Counted from the stretch's first letter, positions 1-8,585 are shown. The stretch is 64,000 bases of DNA from Variovorax sp. 679 (GCF_003952185.1 NZ_RXFS01000010.1:124001-188000); one strand, 5' to 3'. Numbers and translations are program-made. The notes: a model not told the origin generated them from the letters alone.

Positions 1-901
1 TGCTGATCGAATAGAAGATCGCAGTGGTGGCCCTTGCCGGCAGCACCGGCACGGCGGCCTCGTCGAGCAGCGGCGTGATGCCGTCGCTGATGCGGTCGAC
101 CAGCGCCACCTCGACGAAGATCAGCGGCTCGTTGGGCAGGCGCGGATGGAAGAAGCCGTAGCAGCGGCGGTCGCTGTCGTCGAGCCGGTTCTTCACGTCG
201 GACCAGCTCTTGATGTCGTGCACCGCCTCGTAACGGATGAGCTTCTCGATCAGCGAGGCCGGCGAGTCCCAGTCGATGCGGCGCAGCTCGAGGAAGGCCA
301 CGTCGAACCAGGTGGAGAAAAGCTGTTCGAGCTCGGCGTCGAGCGCGAGCAGGCGCTTGTCGGACTTCAGGCACGGCAGCAGGTCGGCGCGCAGGTCGAC
401 CAGGAAGCGCATGCCCTCGGGCTCGACCGCGAAGCGCTGCAGCAGGCGCATGCGGGGCGACACCAGTGCGCGGCGCAGGCGCAGCTCGGCCTGGCCTTCG
501 TCGGGCGTGCCGACAGCCGCCTGGTGCTGGTCGCGGGCGGTCTTGAGCTTTTGCGCGTCGGCGGCGAAATGCTCGCTCATCAGCGCCCAGTAGTCGCGGC
601 GCTCCTCTGCGGTGGCGGCGCGGTAGGCGTCCGCGATGGCGTGGGCGCGACGGCCGCCCTCGACCTCGCTCACGCGCGGGTCGATCACGGCCTGCAGGTC
701 GGCCAGCACACGGCGCAGCGCGCGCGGAGACAGCGCCTCGTCGGCCTTGCGCAGCGTGGCCTGCAGGCGCTCGGCGATCGGACGCGCACTGGGCTTGGGC
801 GCATTCTTCGACGCGCCCTTCGACGCGCCTTCGGGTGCCACCGGCACCTTCGACTTTTCGCCAGAACGCAGCCGCGCCTGGAACCATTCGGTCGCACTCA
901 T
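1..901 (-). CDS. malonyl-CoA decarboxylase (3' part missing at window edge)
   Basis: About 300 N-terminal residues are visible, starting at the ATG ending at 901; the gene runs off the left edge. The family decarboxylates malonyl-CoA to acetyl-CoA and CO2. The visible protein has the helical N-terminal half typical of the family (around residues 80-230, with 'LVDLRADLL') followed by the diagnostic stretch 'RRCYGFFHPRLPNEPLIF' near residue 250, where the acyltransferase-like catalytic half begins. Full members are about 400-460 residues, so roughly a third is missing. It lies 28 bp downstream of the GntR/FCD regulator on the same strand, matching the matR-matA pairing of malonate catabolism known in rhizobia and many Burkholderiales. 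The function follows from family resemblance; the malonate operon role is inferred from the neighbour. Confidence 0.85.
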   Translation of the reverse strand, partial: MSATEWFQARLRSGEKSKVPVAPEGASKGASKNAPKPSARPIAERLQATLRKADEALSPRALRRVLADLQAVIDPRVSEVEGGRRAHAIADAYRAATAEERRDYWALMSEHFAADAQKLKTARDQHQAAVGTPDEGQAELRLRRALVSPRMRLLQRFAVEPEGMRFLVDLRADLLPCLKSDKRLLALDAELEQLFSTWFDVAFLELRRIDWDSPASLIEKLIRYEAVHDIKSWSDVKNRLDDSDRRCYGFFHPRLPNEPLIFVEVALVDRISDGITPLLDEAAVPVLPARATTAIFYSIS

Positions 902-929
902 CGAAACACTCCAATGCTTGATGGGACGG

Positions 930-1598
930 TCACGGCATGACCCTGGATTTCTGATTGCGCATGACCTCTCGCAGCGCCTCGCGCTGGCGCGTCATGTGGG
1001 TGCGCATGGCGGCGTCGGCGCCTTCGCTGTCGCGCGCCTTCAGCGCCGCGAACACGGCAAGGTGCTCCGACAGGCTCTGGTCGAGCCGCCCCGGCGCATG
1101 CAACTGCTGCAGCCGCGCGAGCTTGAGGATCTTGCGCAAGTCGCCGATCACCTGCGCCAGCCACTTGTTGTCGGCGAGCTTGATGATCGCCTCGTGAATG
1201 ATGTGGTTGGTGGCGTAGTAGTCATTGATGCGCTTCGCCTTGGCATGGCGCACCAGCCGTTCGTGCAGCGCGTCGAGTTCCTGCAGTTCGGCATCGCTGG
1301 CATTGCGGGCGGCCTCGTAGGCGCAGCGGCCTTCGAGCAGCGCGATGACGGGAAAGATCTCGTCGAGGTCGCGCTCGGTCACCTCGTTGACGAAGCAGCC
1401 GCGCCGCGGCTCGTGCCGCAGCAGGCCTTCGGCGGTGAGCACCTTGAGCGCCTCGCGCAGCGGCGTGCGCGAGATGGAAAGCCGCTCGCACAGGGCGACT
1501 TCATCGACGAAGCTGCCGGGAGCCAGCGTGCCGGCGAAGATCTGCTCGCGCAGCGTGGCGGCGACTTCGTCATGCAGGGAGTTGGGGACCAGGCGCAT
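930..1598 (-). CDS. GntR-family (FCD) transcriptional regulator, MatR-like
   Basis: A 222-residue regulator. Residues about 7-70 form the winged helix ('LCERLSISRTPLREALKVL'). Residues about 85-210 form the all-helical FCD ligand domain, with candidate metal/ligand histidines in 'NHIIHEAI', 'EHLAVFAAL' and 'MRTHM'. The reading frame stays open upstream to 1685, but the start at 1598 (MRLVPNSLHDEV) is preferred because the extension runs through the GTAATT repeats of the putative operator and has no family resemblance. It precedes the malonyl-CoA decarboxylase gene by 28 bp on the same strand, so it probably controls malonate or another short carboxylate pathway and its own promoter. The family assignment is clear; the ligand is inferred from context. 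Confidence 0.85.
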   Translation of the reverse strand: MRLVPNSLHDEVAATLREQIFAGTLAPGSFVDEVALCERLSISRTPLREALKVLTAEGLLRHEPRRGCFVNEVTERDLDEIFPVIALLEGRCAYEAARNASDAELQELDALHERLVRHAKAKRINDYYATNHIIHEAIIKLADNKWLAQVIGDLRKILKLARLQQLHAPGRLDQSLSEHLAVFAALKARDSEGADAAMRTHMTRQREALREVMRNQKSRVMP

Positions 1599-1622
1599 AC
1601 GGATCGGGGCAGCAAGTGCAGC

Positions 1623-1648
1623 GTAATTTCCTGTAATTACGCGTAATT
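1623..1648. promoter_or_regulatory. three GTAATT boxes at 10-bp spacing, candidate GntR operator
   Basis: The hexamer GTAATT occurs at 1623-1628, 1633-1638 and 1643-1648, one helical turn apart. The last two combine into the perfect palindrome AATTACGCGTAATT (1635-1648). The cluster lies 25-50 bp upstream of the GntR start at 1598, in an otherwise GC-rich region. Position and symmetry suggest an autoregulatory operator for that protein; binding is inferred. Confidence 0.55.
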
Positions 1649-1676
1649 CTGAGCCCGCATCCGATCCGGCGCAAGG

Positions 1677-1697
1677 GCCGCGCACGCCGTGCGCGGC
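1677..1697. repeat. perfect 9-bp hairpin between lgt and the GntR gene
   Basis: GCCGCGCAC and GTGCGCGGC are separated by GCC. It sits between the lgt 3' end and the GTAATT boxes. There is no T-run on the minus strand, so a classical intrinsic terminator is not evident; it may act together with the hairpin at 1717-1737 to separate the lgt transcript from the regulator. Confidence 0.4.
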
Positions 1698-1716
1698 TGG
1701 TACTTACCCTGCGAAC

Positions 1717-1737
1717 TTCCGGCTGAAGCAGCCGGAA
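1717..1737 (-). terminator. possible terminator hairpin after lgt
   Basis: TTCCGGCTG and CAGCCGGAA form a perfect 9-bp stem with a 3-nt loop, starting 5 nt beyond the lgt stop on the minus strand. The downstream T-tract is missing, so it could equally be an mRNA-stabilising hairpin. Confidence 0.4.
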
Positions 1738-1741
1738 CGGC

Positions 1742-2572
1742 TCAGGCGCGCGCGGCAGCGGCCTTGCCGGCGGTGCGGCCGAACCAGAACCAAAGCGCGA
1801 TGCCGGCGATGACCATCGGCACGCTGAGCCACTGGCCCTGGCTCAGGTTGAGCGCCCGCAAGCCCAGGAAATCGTCGGGCTCGCGGAAGTACTCGGCCAC
1901 GAAGCGCAGCACGCCGTAGCCGATCAGGAACACCGAAGCCACCTGCCCCTGCTTGCGCTCCTTGCGCGCATAGAGCCACATCACCACGAAGAGCAGCAGC
2001 CCCTCGAGCAGGAACTGGTAAACCTGCGACGGGTGGCGCGGCAGCATCGAATTGCTCTGCGGAAACACCATGCCCCAGGGCAGGTCGGGGCTGCTGAAGC
2101 GCCCCCACAGCTCGCCGTTGATGAAGTTGCCCACGCGGCCGGCTGCGAGGCCGGTAGGCACGCAGGGCGCGACGAAGTCCATCACCTGCCAGAACGGGCG
2201 CTTGCGCGAATGCGAAAACCACACCATCGCGCCGATCACGCCGAGCAGCCCGCCATGAAAGCTCATGCCGCCCTGCCACACGTAGAGGATTTCGAGCGGA
2301 TGCGTGAGATAGAACTCGGGCTTGTAGAACAGGCAGTAGCCCAGCCGCCCGCCGACGATGACGCCCATCACGCCGAGGAAAAGGATGTCCTCGATGTCCT
2401 TGCGCTGCCATGCGCCCGCCCCCACCAGCGAACGGAACGGCTCGTGCCGCAGCCGGCGCGTGCCGAGAAAGTAGAACAGCGCGAACGCGGCCAGATAGGT
2501 CAGGCCATACCAGTGGATGGCCACCGGCCCGAGCTGCAGGGCGATGGGGTTGATCTGCGGATACATGAGCAT
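1742..2572 (-). CDS. lgt: prolipoprotein diacylglyceryl transferase
   Basis: A 276-residue inner-membrane enzyme that transfers diacylglycerol from phosphatidylglycerol to the lipobox cysteine of prolipoproteins, the first step of lipoprotein maturation. Several hydrophobic segments span the protein. The Lgt signature 'GRVGNFINGELWGR' (with the essential Arg) is near residue 140, and 'RHPSQVYQ' follows near residue 190. Length matches the usual 260-290. The start could also be the second Met two codons downstream (MYPQINPIAL). Its likely clients in this window include the lipoproteins at 23084-25288, 38330-39529 and 63285 onward. The neighbouring genes look unrelated in function. Confidence 0.96.
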   Translation of the reverse strand: MLMYPQINPIALQLGPVAIHWYGLTYLAAFALFYFLGTRRLRHEPFRSLVGAGAWQRKDIEDILFLGVMGVIVGGRLGYCLFYKPEFYLTHPLEILYVWQGGMSFHGGLLGVIGAMVWFSHSRKRPFWQVMDFVAPCVPTGLAAGRVGNFINGELWGRFSSPDLPWGMVFPQSNSMLPRHPSQVYQFLLEGLLLFVVMWLYARKERKQGQVASVFLIGYGVLRFVAEYFREPDDFLGLRALNLSQGQWLSVPMVIAGIALWFWFGRTAGKAAAARA

Positions 2573-2629
2573 CCGCGGATTGTGCCCCGGCCGAATGTCG
2601 GGCCCGAGGCGGGGCTTTTCAGGCGGAAA

Positions 2630-2899
2630 TCAGCGCCCGAACTTCCACCACAGCAGCCCCGCGACCACGGCCGGCGCCGCGAAGATCAGCAGGAAAATCG
2701 GCAACTCCTCGGCCACCGAGTACCCCGCCTTGATCACGCCCACGGCCATGTTGATGCCCGCGCCGACGAACCACGCCGGAATGAACCACCTGGCCGCCAC
2801 CGCCAGCGCCGCCGCGGAGCCATCGCCCAGCAGGCGCCCGGCCAGCAGGAACACCACCAGCAGCGCGAAGCCGCCGCCCATCACCATGATCGTGTGCAT
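2630..2899 (-). CDS. small hypothetical membrane protein
   Basis: An 89-residue protein starting at MHTIMVMGGGFALL; the frame is open up to 2983, but only the downstream start begins directly with a hydrophobic helix. Three hydrophobic segments are visible (about residues 3-24, 38-60 and 64-86), with 'WFIPAWFVGAGINMAVGVIKAG' style small residues in the middle helix. I do not recognise a named family. It lies between the SDR gene (stop at 2932) and lgt on the same strand and may share transcription with either. Nothing in the sequence indicates a reaction. Confidence 0.7.
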   Translation of the reverse strand: MHTIMVMGGGFALLVVFLLAGRLLGDGSAAALAVAARWFIPAWFVGAGINMAVGVIKAGYSVAEELPIFLLIFAAPAVVAGLLWWKFGR

Positions 2900-2931
2900 G
2901 TCGTTCGTCCTCCAGGCGGCATCTTGCCGGA

Positions 2932-3705
2932 TCAGCGAGTCGTGTAGCCGCCATTGGCAAAGATCGTCTGGCCGGTGATCCACCAGCCTTCGGTGACAAG
3001 GAAGCGCACGATGGGCGCGATGTCCTCGATGTCGGTCAGGCCCTTCTTCGAGAACTTGCTGAGCGCGGCGGCGCTGCTGTGATATTCGACGGCCTCCTTG
3101 CTCTCCTGCCCGTAGAAGAACGGCGTGTCCATGGGGCCGGGGCCGATGGCGTTGACCGAGATGCCGCGCTCACCGAACTCCTTCGACGCGGCGCGCGTGT
3201 AGTGCTCCACCGCCGCCTTCGAGCCCGGGTAGATCGCATAGAACGGCGTGTACGCCGCCAGCAGCGAGCTCACCAGCGTGACGATGCTGCCGCCGTCGGC
3301 CAGCGTGCGGCCCGCCTGCTGGATGAAGAAGAAGGCGGCCTTGGCGTTGGCGTCGAAGCTCTTGTCGTAGTCGGCCTCCGTGACGTCGAGGATCGGCTTC
3401 TTGATGACCACGCCTGCGGTGTTGATGGCAATGTCGACCTGGCCGAAGTGCTTCACGGATTGGTCGAACAGCTTCACGCTGTTCTCGACCACCGAGAGGT
3501 CGCCCTGCACCAGCAGCGTGTCGGCGCCCTTGGCCTTGAGCGCGGCGGCGGTTTTCTCGGCGTCGGCGCGCGAGGCGTCGCTGTTGTAGTGGATGGCGAT
3601 GCCGCGGGCGCCGCCGTCGACCATCTGGTGGCCGATGAGCGCGCCGAGGTTCTTGCCGCCGCCGGCGATGACGACGACCTTGTTCTTGAGGGTACGTGCG
3701 GACAT
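2932..3705 (-). CDS. SDR-family NAD(P)-dependent oxidoreductase
   Basis: A 257-residue classical short-chain dehydrogenase/reductase. The N-terminal Rossmann motif is 'AGGGKNLGALIG' (residues about 14-25), a variant of TGxxxGxG. The catalytic set is visible as Ser in 'VTLVSS' and YxxxK in 'YPGSK', with 'NTAG' earlier and 'GPGPMDTP' after the active site. It should be a soluble enzyme using NAD(P)H on an unknown alcohol or carbonyl substrate. A good ribosome binding site (AAGGAGCT) precedes the ATG. It is divergent from the LysR gene at 3845, the usual arrangement for a LysR regulator and its target. Confidence 0.88.
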   Translation of the reverse strand: MSARTLKNKVVVIAGGGKNLGALIGHQMVDGGARGIAIHYNSDASRADAEKTAAALKAKGADTLLVQGDLSVVENSVKLFDQSVKHFGQVDIAINTAGVVIKKPILDVTEADYDKSFDANAKAAFFFIQQAGRTLADGGSIVTLVSSLLAAYTPFYAIYPGSKAAVEHYTRAASKEFGERGISVNAIGPGPMDTPFFYGQESKEAVEYHSSAAALSKFSKKGLTDIEDIAPIVRFLVTEGWWITGQTIFANGGYTTR

Positions 3706-3774
3706 GGGTGAGCTCCTTGAAGTAAAGCGTGATGCGTGACGAGAGCCTTCAGTCTATTGATGGCACAGTCGCTG

Positions 3775-3818
3775 ATAAATCACTCATCCAAGGCTAGACT
3801 GTTCAATAAATCACGAAC
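3775..3818. promoter_or_regulatory. candidate LysR-type binding region between SDR and lysR genes
   Basis: The AT-rich divergent intergenic region contains ATAAATCAC twice (3775-3783 and 3806-3814, 31 bp apart). The second copy lies inside an inverted repeat GTTC-N10-GAAC (3801-3818), the T-N11-A-like geometry of LysR boxes. It is placed to control both divergent genes. Binding is inferred. Confidence 0.4.
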
Positions 3819-3844
3819 AATCAAACCGATATCGAACAGCGACG

Positions 3845-4786
3845 ATGGACCGCATCGACCTCCTCCAGGTTTTCGTGAGCGTGGCCGAGACAGGCAGCTT
3901 CACGCGCGCCGCCGACCGGCTGGGCCTGCCGCGCGCGAGCGTCTCGACGGCCGTGCAGCAGCTCGAAACCCGCCTCGGCTCACGCCTGCTGCACAGAACC
4001 ACGCGCCGCGTGGGCCTCACGCCCGACGGCGAAGTGATGCTGGAGCGCGCCCGCGCGCTGGTGGCCGACATGGAAGACATGGAACAGCAGTTCCTGCCCG
4101 CGAACGGCCAGGTCAGCGGCCGGCTCAAGGTCGACGTGCCGAGCCGCATCGCGCGGCGGCTCATCGCGCCTGCGCTGCCGGATTTCTTCGGGCGCCACCC
4201 GGCCATCGAGCTCGAGCTGGGCTCCAGCGACCGGGCGGTGGACCTCGTGCTCGAAGGCGTCGATTGCGCGCTGCGCGTGGGCCCGATGGCCAGCAGCAGC
4301 CTTGTGGCGCGGCCCCTCGGACAGTTCACGCTGATCAACTGCGCGAGCCCTGCCTACCTGGCCCGTCATGGCACGCCGCGCACGCCCGCCGACCTGCCGC
4401 AGCACACGGCCGTCAACTACGCCTCGCCGACCAGCGGGCGCGCCGCGCCGTGGGAATGGCAACGCGACGGAGAAACCGCGACGCTGCGCATGCGCAGCCA
4501 GGTGGCGGCAAACAATGCCGAGACCTACATCGCCTGCGCGCTGGCCGGGCTCGGCCTGATCCAGATTCCGGCGTACGACGTACGCGAGCACCTCGCGGCC
4601 GGAGAGCTGATCGAGGTGCTGCCCGACGCTCGCGCCGAGCCGCTGCCGGTGCAACTGGTGTACCCGCATCGACGCAATCTTTCGCGGCGCATGCAGGCCT
4701 TCGCGGGCTGGCTTGAAACGGTGCTGGGCGATGCGCTCGATCGACCCGCGCAACCCACTGCCGGACGGGCCCGCAAGGCGCGCTGA
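3845..4786 (+). CDS. LysR-family transcriptional regulator (divergent to SDR)
   Basis: A 313-residue LysR-type protein. The HTH is in residues 1-60 ('FTRAADRLGLPRASVSTAVQ' region), followed by the linker helix and a periplasmic-binding-protein-like effector domain from about residue 90 to 290. It belongs to the subgroup with 'HRTTRRVGLTPDGE' after the HTH, typical of regulators adjacent to reductases. It probably controls the divergent SDR at 2932-3705. The effector is unknown. The C-terminal tail (about 20 residues) is basic and proline-rich. Confidence 0.88.
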   Translation: MDRIDLLQVFVSVAETGSFTRAADRLGLPRASVSTAVQQLETRLGSRLLHRTTRRVGLTPDGEVMLERARALVADMEDMEQQFLPANGQVSGRLKVDVPSRIARRLIAPALPDFFGRHPAIELELGSSDRAVDLVLEGVDCALRVGPMASSSLVARPLGQFTLINCASPAYLARHGTPRTPADLPQHTAVNYASPTSGRAAPWEWQRDGETATLRMRSQVAANNAETYIACALAGLGLIQIPAYDVREHLAAGELIEVLPDARAEPLPVQLVYPHRRNLSRRMQAFAGWLETVLGDALDRPAQPTAGRARKAR

Positions 4787-4825
4787 GCCGGCCCCGGGGA
4801 CGTCAGTCAGGCCGAGGTCCCGCCT

Positions 4826-5791
4826 TCACTCGGTGCCCTCCTCCCGGTTCTTCGAACTGGCGCCTCGCTCGCGCACGAAGGCAACGAAGCGCGCGAGCGC
4901 CGGATTGGCCGCGCCCTCAGGCCACACCAGACTGGTTTCGCAGCCGGGCAGCTCAGGCGCACTCCGGCGCCGCGCGGCCGGCGCGAATTCCGCAGCACGC
5001 CGGTACACCACGCCCGCGCGGCGGAACTGCGTGACGCTCTCCGGCACCCAGGCCACGCCGATGCCGCCCGAGACGAGGTTGACGATGGTCTGCATCTGGA
5101 TAGCTTCCTGCCCCAGTTGCGGCGTGCGACCGGCCGCGTGGTACAGGTCGAAGATGGCGTCGTGCAGCGAAGGCACGATGCGGCGCGGGAAGATCACCAG
5201 CGGCTCGGCAAGCACGTCGGCGAGCAGCAGCCTGTCGATGCTCGCGAGCGCATGCCGCGCGGGCAGCGCGAGCACCAGGGGCTCTTCCGACACGGCAAGT
5301 CGCGCAAGCCCTGGCGGCGCGGCGCCGGGCGAATGCAGCATCAGCCCGGCGTCGATCTCGCCGCGCGCGAAGGCTTCGAGCTGCACGTCGCCGGTGGCCT
5401 CAACCAGTTCGAGTGCCACCTCGGGGCACAGCACGCGGAATTCGCGCACCCACGCCGGCAACTGCTCGAAACCCACCGTCGAGACGAAGCCGATGCGCAC
5501 CCGCCCCACCTGCCCCGCCGCCGCCGCCCGGGCCCGCGCCGGCAGCGCCTGTGCGCGGGCCAGCAGCTCGCGCACGTCGGGCAACAGGGCCTCGCCGGCG
5601 GGCGTTAGCGCCACGCGGCGCCGGGTGCGGTCGAACAGCACCACGCCGAGCGTCTTCTCGAGCTGGGCGATGGCCTGCGTGACAGGCGGTTGCGTCATGT
5701 GCAGGCGCAGCGCGGCGCGGCCGAAGTGCAGCTCTTCGGCCACTGCGACGAACTGGCGCCAGGCCCGCAGGTCGATCAGGACTTCATTCAT
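4826..5791 (-). CDS. LysR-family transcriptional regulator (divergent to ilvD)
   Basis: A 321-residue LysR regulator with HTH in residues 8-68 ('LHFGRAALRLHMTQPPVTQA', then 'FDRTRRRVALTPAGEALL') and an effector-binding domain with 'VSTVGFEQLPAWVREF' near residue 105. It resembles the BenM/CatR-like subgroup that reads aromatic or carboxylic acids. It is divergent from ilvD with about 100 bp between the starts, so control of ilvD is possible; this is inference from position. A palindrome overlaps its start codon. Confidence 0.87.
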   Translation of the reverse strand: MNEVLIDLRAWRQFVAVAEELHFGRAALRLHMTQPPVTQAIAQLEKTLGVVLFDRTRRRVALTPAGEALLPDVRELLARAQALPARARAAAAGQVGRVRIGFVSTVGFEQLPAWVREFRVLCPEVALELVEATGDVQLEAFARGEIDAGLMLHSPGAAPPGLARLAVSEEPLVLALPARHALASIDRLLLADVLAEPLVIFPRRIVPSLHDAIFDLYHAAGRTPQLGQEAIQMQTIVNLVSGGIGVAWVPESVTQFRRAGVVYRRAAEFAPAARRRSAPELPGCETSLVWPEGAANPALARFVAFVRERGASSKNREEGTE

Positions 5792-5804
5792 ATGCCAAGC
5801 ATAT
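5790..5804. promoter_or_regulatory. palindrome ATATGC-CAA-GCATAT over the LysR start
   Basis: A perfect 6-bp inverted repeat with a 3-bp spacer overlaps the start codon of the LysR gene (minus strand) and lies about 90 bp upstream of ilvD. The length and T/A edges fit a LysR-type box, and its position would allow autorepression. Confidence 0.4.
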
Positions 5805-5893
5805 CAATCTGCACTCGAAAATGGATTGGAAGCAATCAATCAGAAGTCCGATACTTGGGCTCCCACCGATCTCCCCACGACAGAAGAGACACC

Positions 5894-7588
5894 ATGGACA
5901 CCAAGCCAATCCAGATCAACCGCCGCAGCGCCAACATCGTCGAAGGCAAGAGCCGCGCCCCCAACCGCTCGATGTTCTACGCCATGGGCTACGAAGAAGG
6001 CGACTTCAAGAAGCCGATGGTCGGCGTCGCCAACGGCCACAGCACCATCACGCCCTGCAACTCGGGCCTGCAAAAGCTGGCCGACGCGGCCATCGCGGGC
6101 ATCGAGGAAGCCGGCGGCAACGCGCAGGTGTTCGGCACGCCCACCATCTCCGACGGCATGGCCATGGGCACCGAGGGCATGAAGTACTCGCTGGTCAGCC
6201 GCGAAGTCATTTCCGACTGCATCGAGACCTGCGTCGGCGGCCAGTGGATGGACGGCGTGCTCGTGGTCGGCGGCTGCGACAAGAACATGCCCGGCGGCCT
6301 CATGGGCATGCTGCGCGCCAACGTGCCGGCCATCTACGTGTACGGCGGCACCATCCTGCCGGGCCGCTACAAGGGCCAGGACCTGAACATCGTGAGCGTG
6401 TTCGAAGCCGTGGGCCAGAACGCCGCCGGCAACATGAGCGACGAAGACCTGCTCGAGATCGAGAAGCGCGCCATTCCCGGCACCGGCTCGTGCGGCGGCA
6501 TGTACACCGCCAACACCATGTCGAGCGCATTCGAGGCGCTGGGTATCTCGCTGCCCTACTCGTCGACCATGGCCAACCCGCACGACGAGAAGGCCAACTC
6601 GGCCAAGGAGTCTGCCAAGGTGCTGATCGAGGCGATCAAGAAAGACCTGAAGCCGCGCGACATCGTGACCAAGAAGGCCATCGAGAACGCGGTGGCGGTC
6701 ATCATGGCCACCGGCGGCTCGACCAACGCGGTGCTGCACTTCCTGGCCATCGCGCACACGGCCGGCGTCGAATGGACCATCGACGACTTCGAGCGCATGC
6801 GCAAGAAGGTGCCGGTCATCTGCGACCTGAAGCCTTCGGGCAAGTACCTCGCGGTCGACCTGCACCAGGCCGGCGGCATTCCGCAGGTCATGAAGGTGCT
6901 GCTGAACGCGGGCCTGCTGCATGGCGACTGCATCACCATCAGCGGCCAGACCATCGCCGAGGTGCTGAAGGACGTGCCTGACGTGCCGCGCGCCGACCAG
7001 GATGTGATCCGCACCATCGACAACCCCATGTACGCCGAAGGCCACCTCGCGATCCTGAAGGGCAACCTGTCGCCCGAAGGTGCGGTCGCCAAGATCACCG
7101 GCCTGAAGAACCCGGTCATCACCGGCCCGGCGCGCGTCTTCGACGACGAGCAGTCGGCGCTCAAGGCCATCCTGGACGGCAAGATCAAGGCTGGCGACGT
7201 GATGGTGCTGCGCTACCTCGGCCCCAAGGGCGGCCCGGGCATGCCCGAAATGCTGGCGCCGACCGGTGCGCTGATCGGTGCGGGCCTCGGCGAGAGCGTG
7301 GGCCTGATCACCGACGGCCGCTTCTCGGGCGGCACCTGGGGCATGGTGGTGGGCCACGTGGCGCCCGAAGCGGCGGCCGGCGGCACCATCGCCTTCGTGA
7401 ACGAGGGCGACTCGATCACCATCGATGCGCACGAGCTCAAGCTCGAACTGAACGTGCCCGAAGCCGAGATCGCCAAGCGCCGCGAAGGCTGGAAGGCACC
7501 GGCCCCGCGCTACACCCGCGGCGTGCAGGCGAAGTTCGCGTTCAACGCGTCGAGCGCCAGCTCGGGCGCGGTCCTCGACAAGTTCTGA
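5894..7588 (+). CDS. ilvD: dihydroxy-acid dehydratase
   Basis: A 564-residue enzyme of valine, leucine and isoleucine synthesis, dehydrating 2,3-dihydroxy-isovalerate and -methylvalerate to 2-oxo acids. Iron-sulfur ligand and Mg motifs are visible: 'TPCNSG' near residue 53, 'GGCDKNMPGG' near 125 and 'GTGSCGGMYTANTM' near 200; 'DGRFSGGT' marks the C-terminal domain. The start MDTKPIQINRR at 5894 is chosen although the frame is open further upstream, because the upstream part crosses the LysR gene. Length fits the short IlvD class. The gene is followed by repeat element copy 1 and a convergent gene. Confidence 0.96.
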   Translation: MDTKPIQINRRSANIVEGKSRAPNRSMFYAMGYEEGDFKKPMVGVANGHSTITPCNSGLQKLADAAIAGIEEAGGNAQVFGTPTISDGMAMGTEGMKYSLVSREVISDCIETCVGGQWMDGVLVVGGCDKNMPGGLMGMLRANVPAIYVYGGTILPGRYKGQDLNIVSVFEAVGQNAAGNMSDEDLLEIEKRAIPGTGSCGGMYTANTMSSAFEALGISLPYSSTMANPHDEKANSAKESAKVLIEAIKKDLKPRDIVTKKAIENAVAVIMATGGSTNAVLHFLAIAHTAGVEWTIDDFERMRKKVPVICDLKPSGKYLAVDLHQAGGIPQVMKVLLNAGLLHGDCITISGQTIAEVLKDVPDVPRADQDVIRTIDNPMYAEGHLAILKGNLSPEGAVAKITGLKNPVITGPARVFDDEQSALKAILDGKIKAGDVMVLRYLGPKGGPGMPEMLAPTGALIGAGLGESVGLITDGRFSGGTWGMVVGHVAPEAAAGGTIAFVNEGDSITIDAHELKLELNVPEAEIAKRREGWKAPAPRYTRGVQAKFAFNASSASSGAVLDKF

Positions 7589-7598
7589 CCCTTCGAGA

Positions 7599-7692
7599 AA
7601 CACCGAGGAACCGGCTCCGCCGGGCCTCAGGTGTTGCCCCCGGTTGGGGGAAGGCGTAGCGACACGAAGTGCGCGCAGCCTGGGGGCGAGCC
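7599..7692 (-). repeat. dispersed structured element, copy 1
   Basis: On the minus strand this follows the stop of the DUF3592-like gene by 10 nt and contains, in order, a CCCCCAGGC box, the rc of GCGACACGAAGTGCGC, a C5/G5 hairpin and the 37-nt hairpin (7599-7635). Hairpin arms are AACACC/GGTGTT, GAGG/CCTC and CCGGC/GCCGG. It fills the space between two convergent genes. Confidence 0.85.
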
Positions 7693-7696
7693 TTGT

Positions 7697-8530
7697 CTAG
7701 GCCATCATCCACGCGCCGTAGCCGAAGGCGATAAAGCCAAGGCCCACGATCGCGAGGATGCTGCGCGACTGGAACTCCATCGCTGGCGGCAGGCTTTGCA
7801 CGAGAAAGTGCAGCATGGCGCCGGCACCGATGGTCATGAAGCCCGCTCCGAACTGCTTCATCGGGTTCGGATCGGGATAGAGAAACACCAGCGCGAAGCC
7901 GGCCAGGAAGACGAGGTTGGCAAGCACGGTGCCGCGCGTGCGCCAGAGCTTCTGTCCGGGGGTGGGTTCGCGCGCCGGTGGCGGCCTGCTGCCGTAGCCG
8001 TACCCGCTGCGCCCTTCCTTCAGCGCCATGCCGATGAAGAACAGGCCGAACATCGCCGGAAACGCGCCGAAGATACCGAGCCCCCAGACACCGCCCCACA
8101 TGTTCTGGAAATCGGCCACCAGTGCCTGCGAAGGGTCGGCCACGCTGTAGCGCACCTCCACCGGATCGCCCCACTCCTTGTCCGACAGTCCGCCGCCCAG
8201 CCCCTTGACGCGGCGCTTCTGCCCATCCGATGCGGTGTATTCGACGACGGGCGCGCGCGACACCGTAGTGCGGCCCTTGCCATCCGTGGTTCGCTCGTCG
8301 ACGAACTCGACCAGGCTGCCCTGCACGCTGGCGGTGCCGGCAATCGACTGGTACCGGTGCCAGCCGATGGTGGCCGAGCCATAGAGCCCGGCGCAGCCGA
8401 TCAGCAATGCGCCTACGCCCACGCCCCAGAAAAAGTTCTTGAGCCACCCCACGAGCCCGCCGATGGCCGGGCCAAGCAGCAGCGAAAGTCCGAAGACGAT
8501 CAGCGCTCGGGTGGTGGCTTCCTCGTCCAT
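7697..8530 (-). CDS. DUF3592-like membrane protein
   Basis: A 277-residue membrane protein. Hydrophobic segments lie at about residues 8-28, 33-55, 148-172, 205-225, 232-250 and 255-275. Between the second and third is an extracytoplasmic beta-rich segment ('VVEYTASDGQKRRVKG' to 'VEVRYSVADPSQA') that matches the DUF3592 pattern of a value-in-time comparison domain (V.Y...G......G....G..V.V.Y.P.NP). No reaction is known for the family. It lies upstream of repeat copy 1 and 55 bp downstream of the Trp-rich protein gene on the same strand. Confidence 0.75.
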   Translation of the reverse strand: MDEEATTRALIVFGLSLLLGPAIGGLVGWLKNFFWGVGVGALLIGCAGLYGSATIGWHRYQSIAGTASVQGSLVEFVDERTTDGKGRTTVSRAPVVEYTASDGQKRRVKGLGGGLSDKEWGDPVEVRYSVADPSQALVADFQNMWGGVWGLGIFGAFPAMFGLFFIGMALKEGRSGYGYGSRPPPAREPTPGQKLWRTRGTVLANLVFLAGFALVFLYPDPNPMKQFGAGFMTIGAGAMLHFLVQSLPPAMEFQSRSILAIVGLGFIAFGYGAWMMA

Positions 8531-8585
8531 GGCACGTCAGCGTGAAGCATGCAGTGCGGGGACTCGGGCCGACGGCGGCTGCGAC

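Noticed and set aside
5840..7603. 587-codon open frame antisense to ilvD
   Set aside because: It is the GC-skewed shadow of a clear IlvD coding frame; no domain motif is visible.
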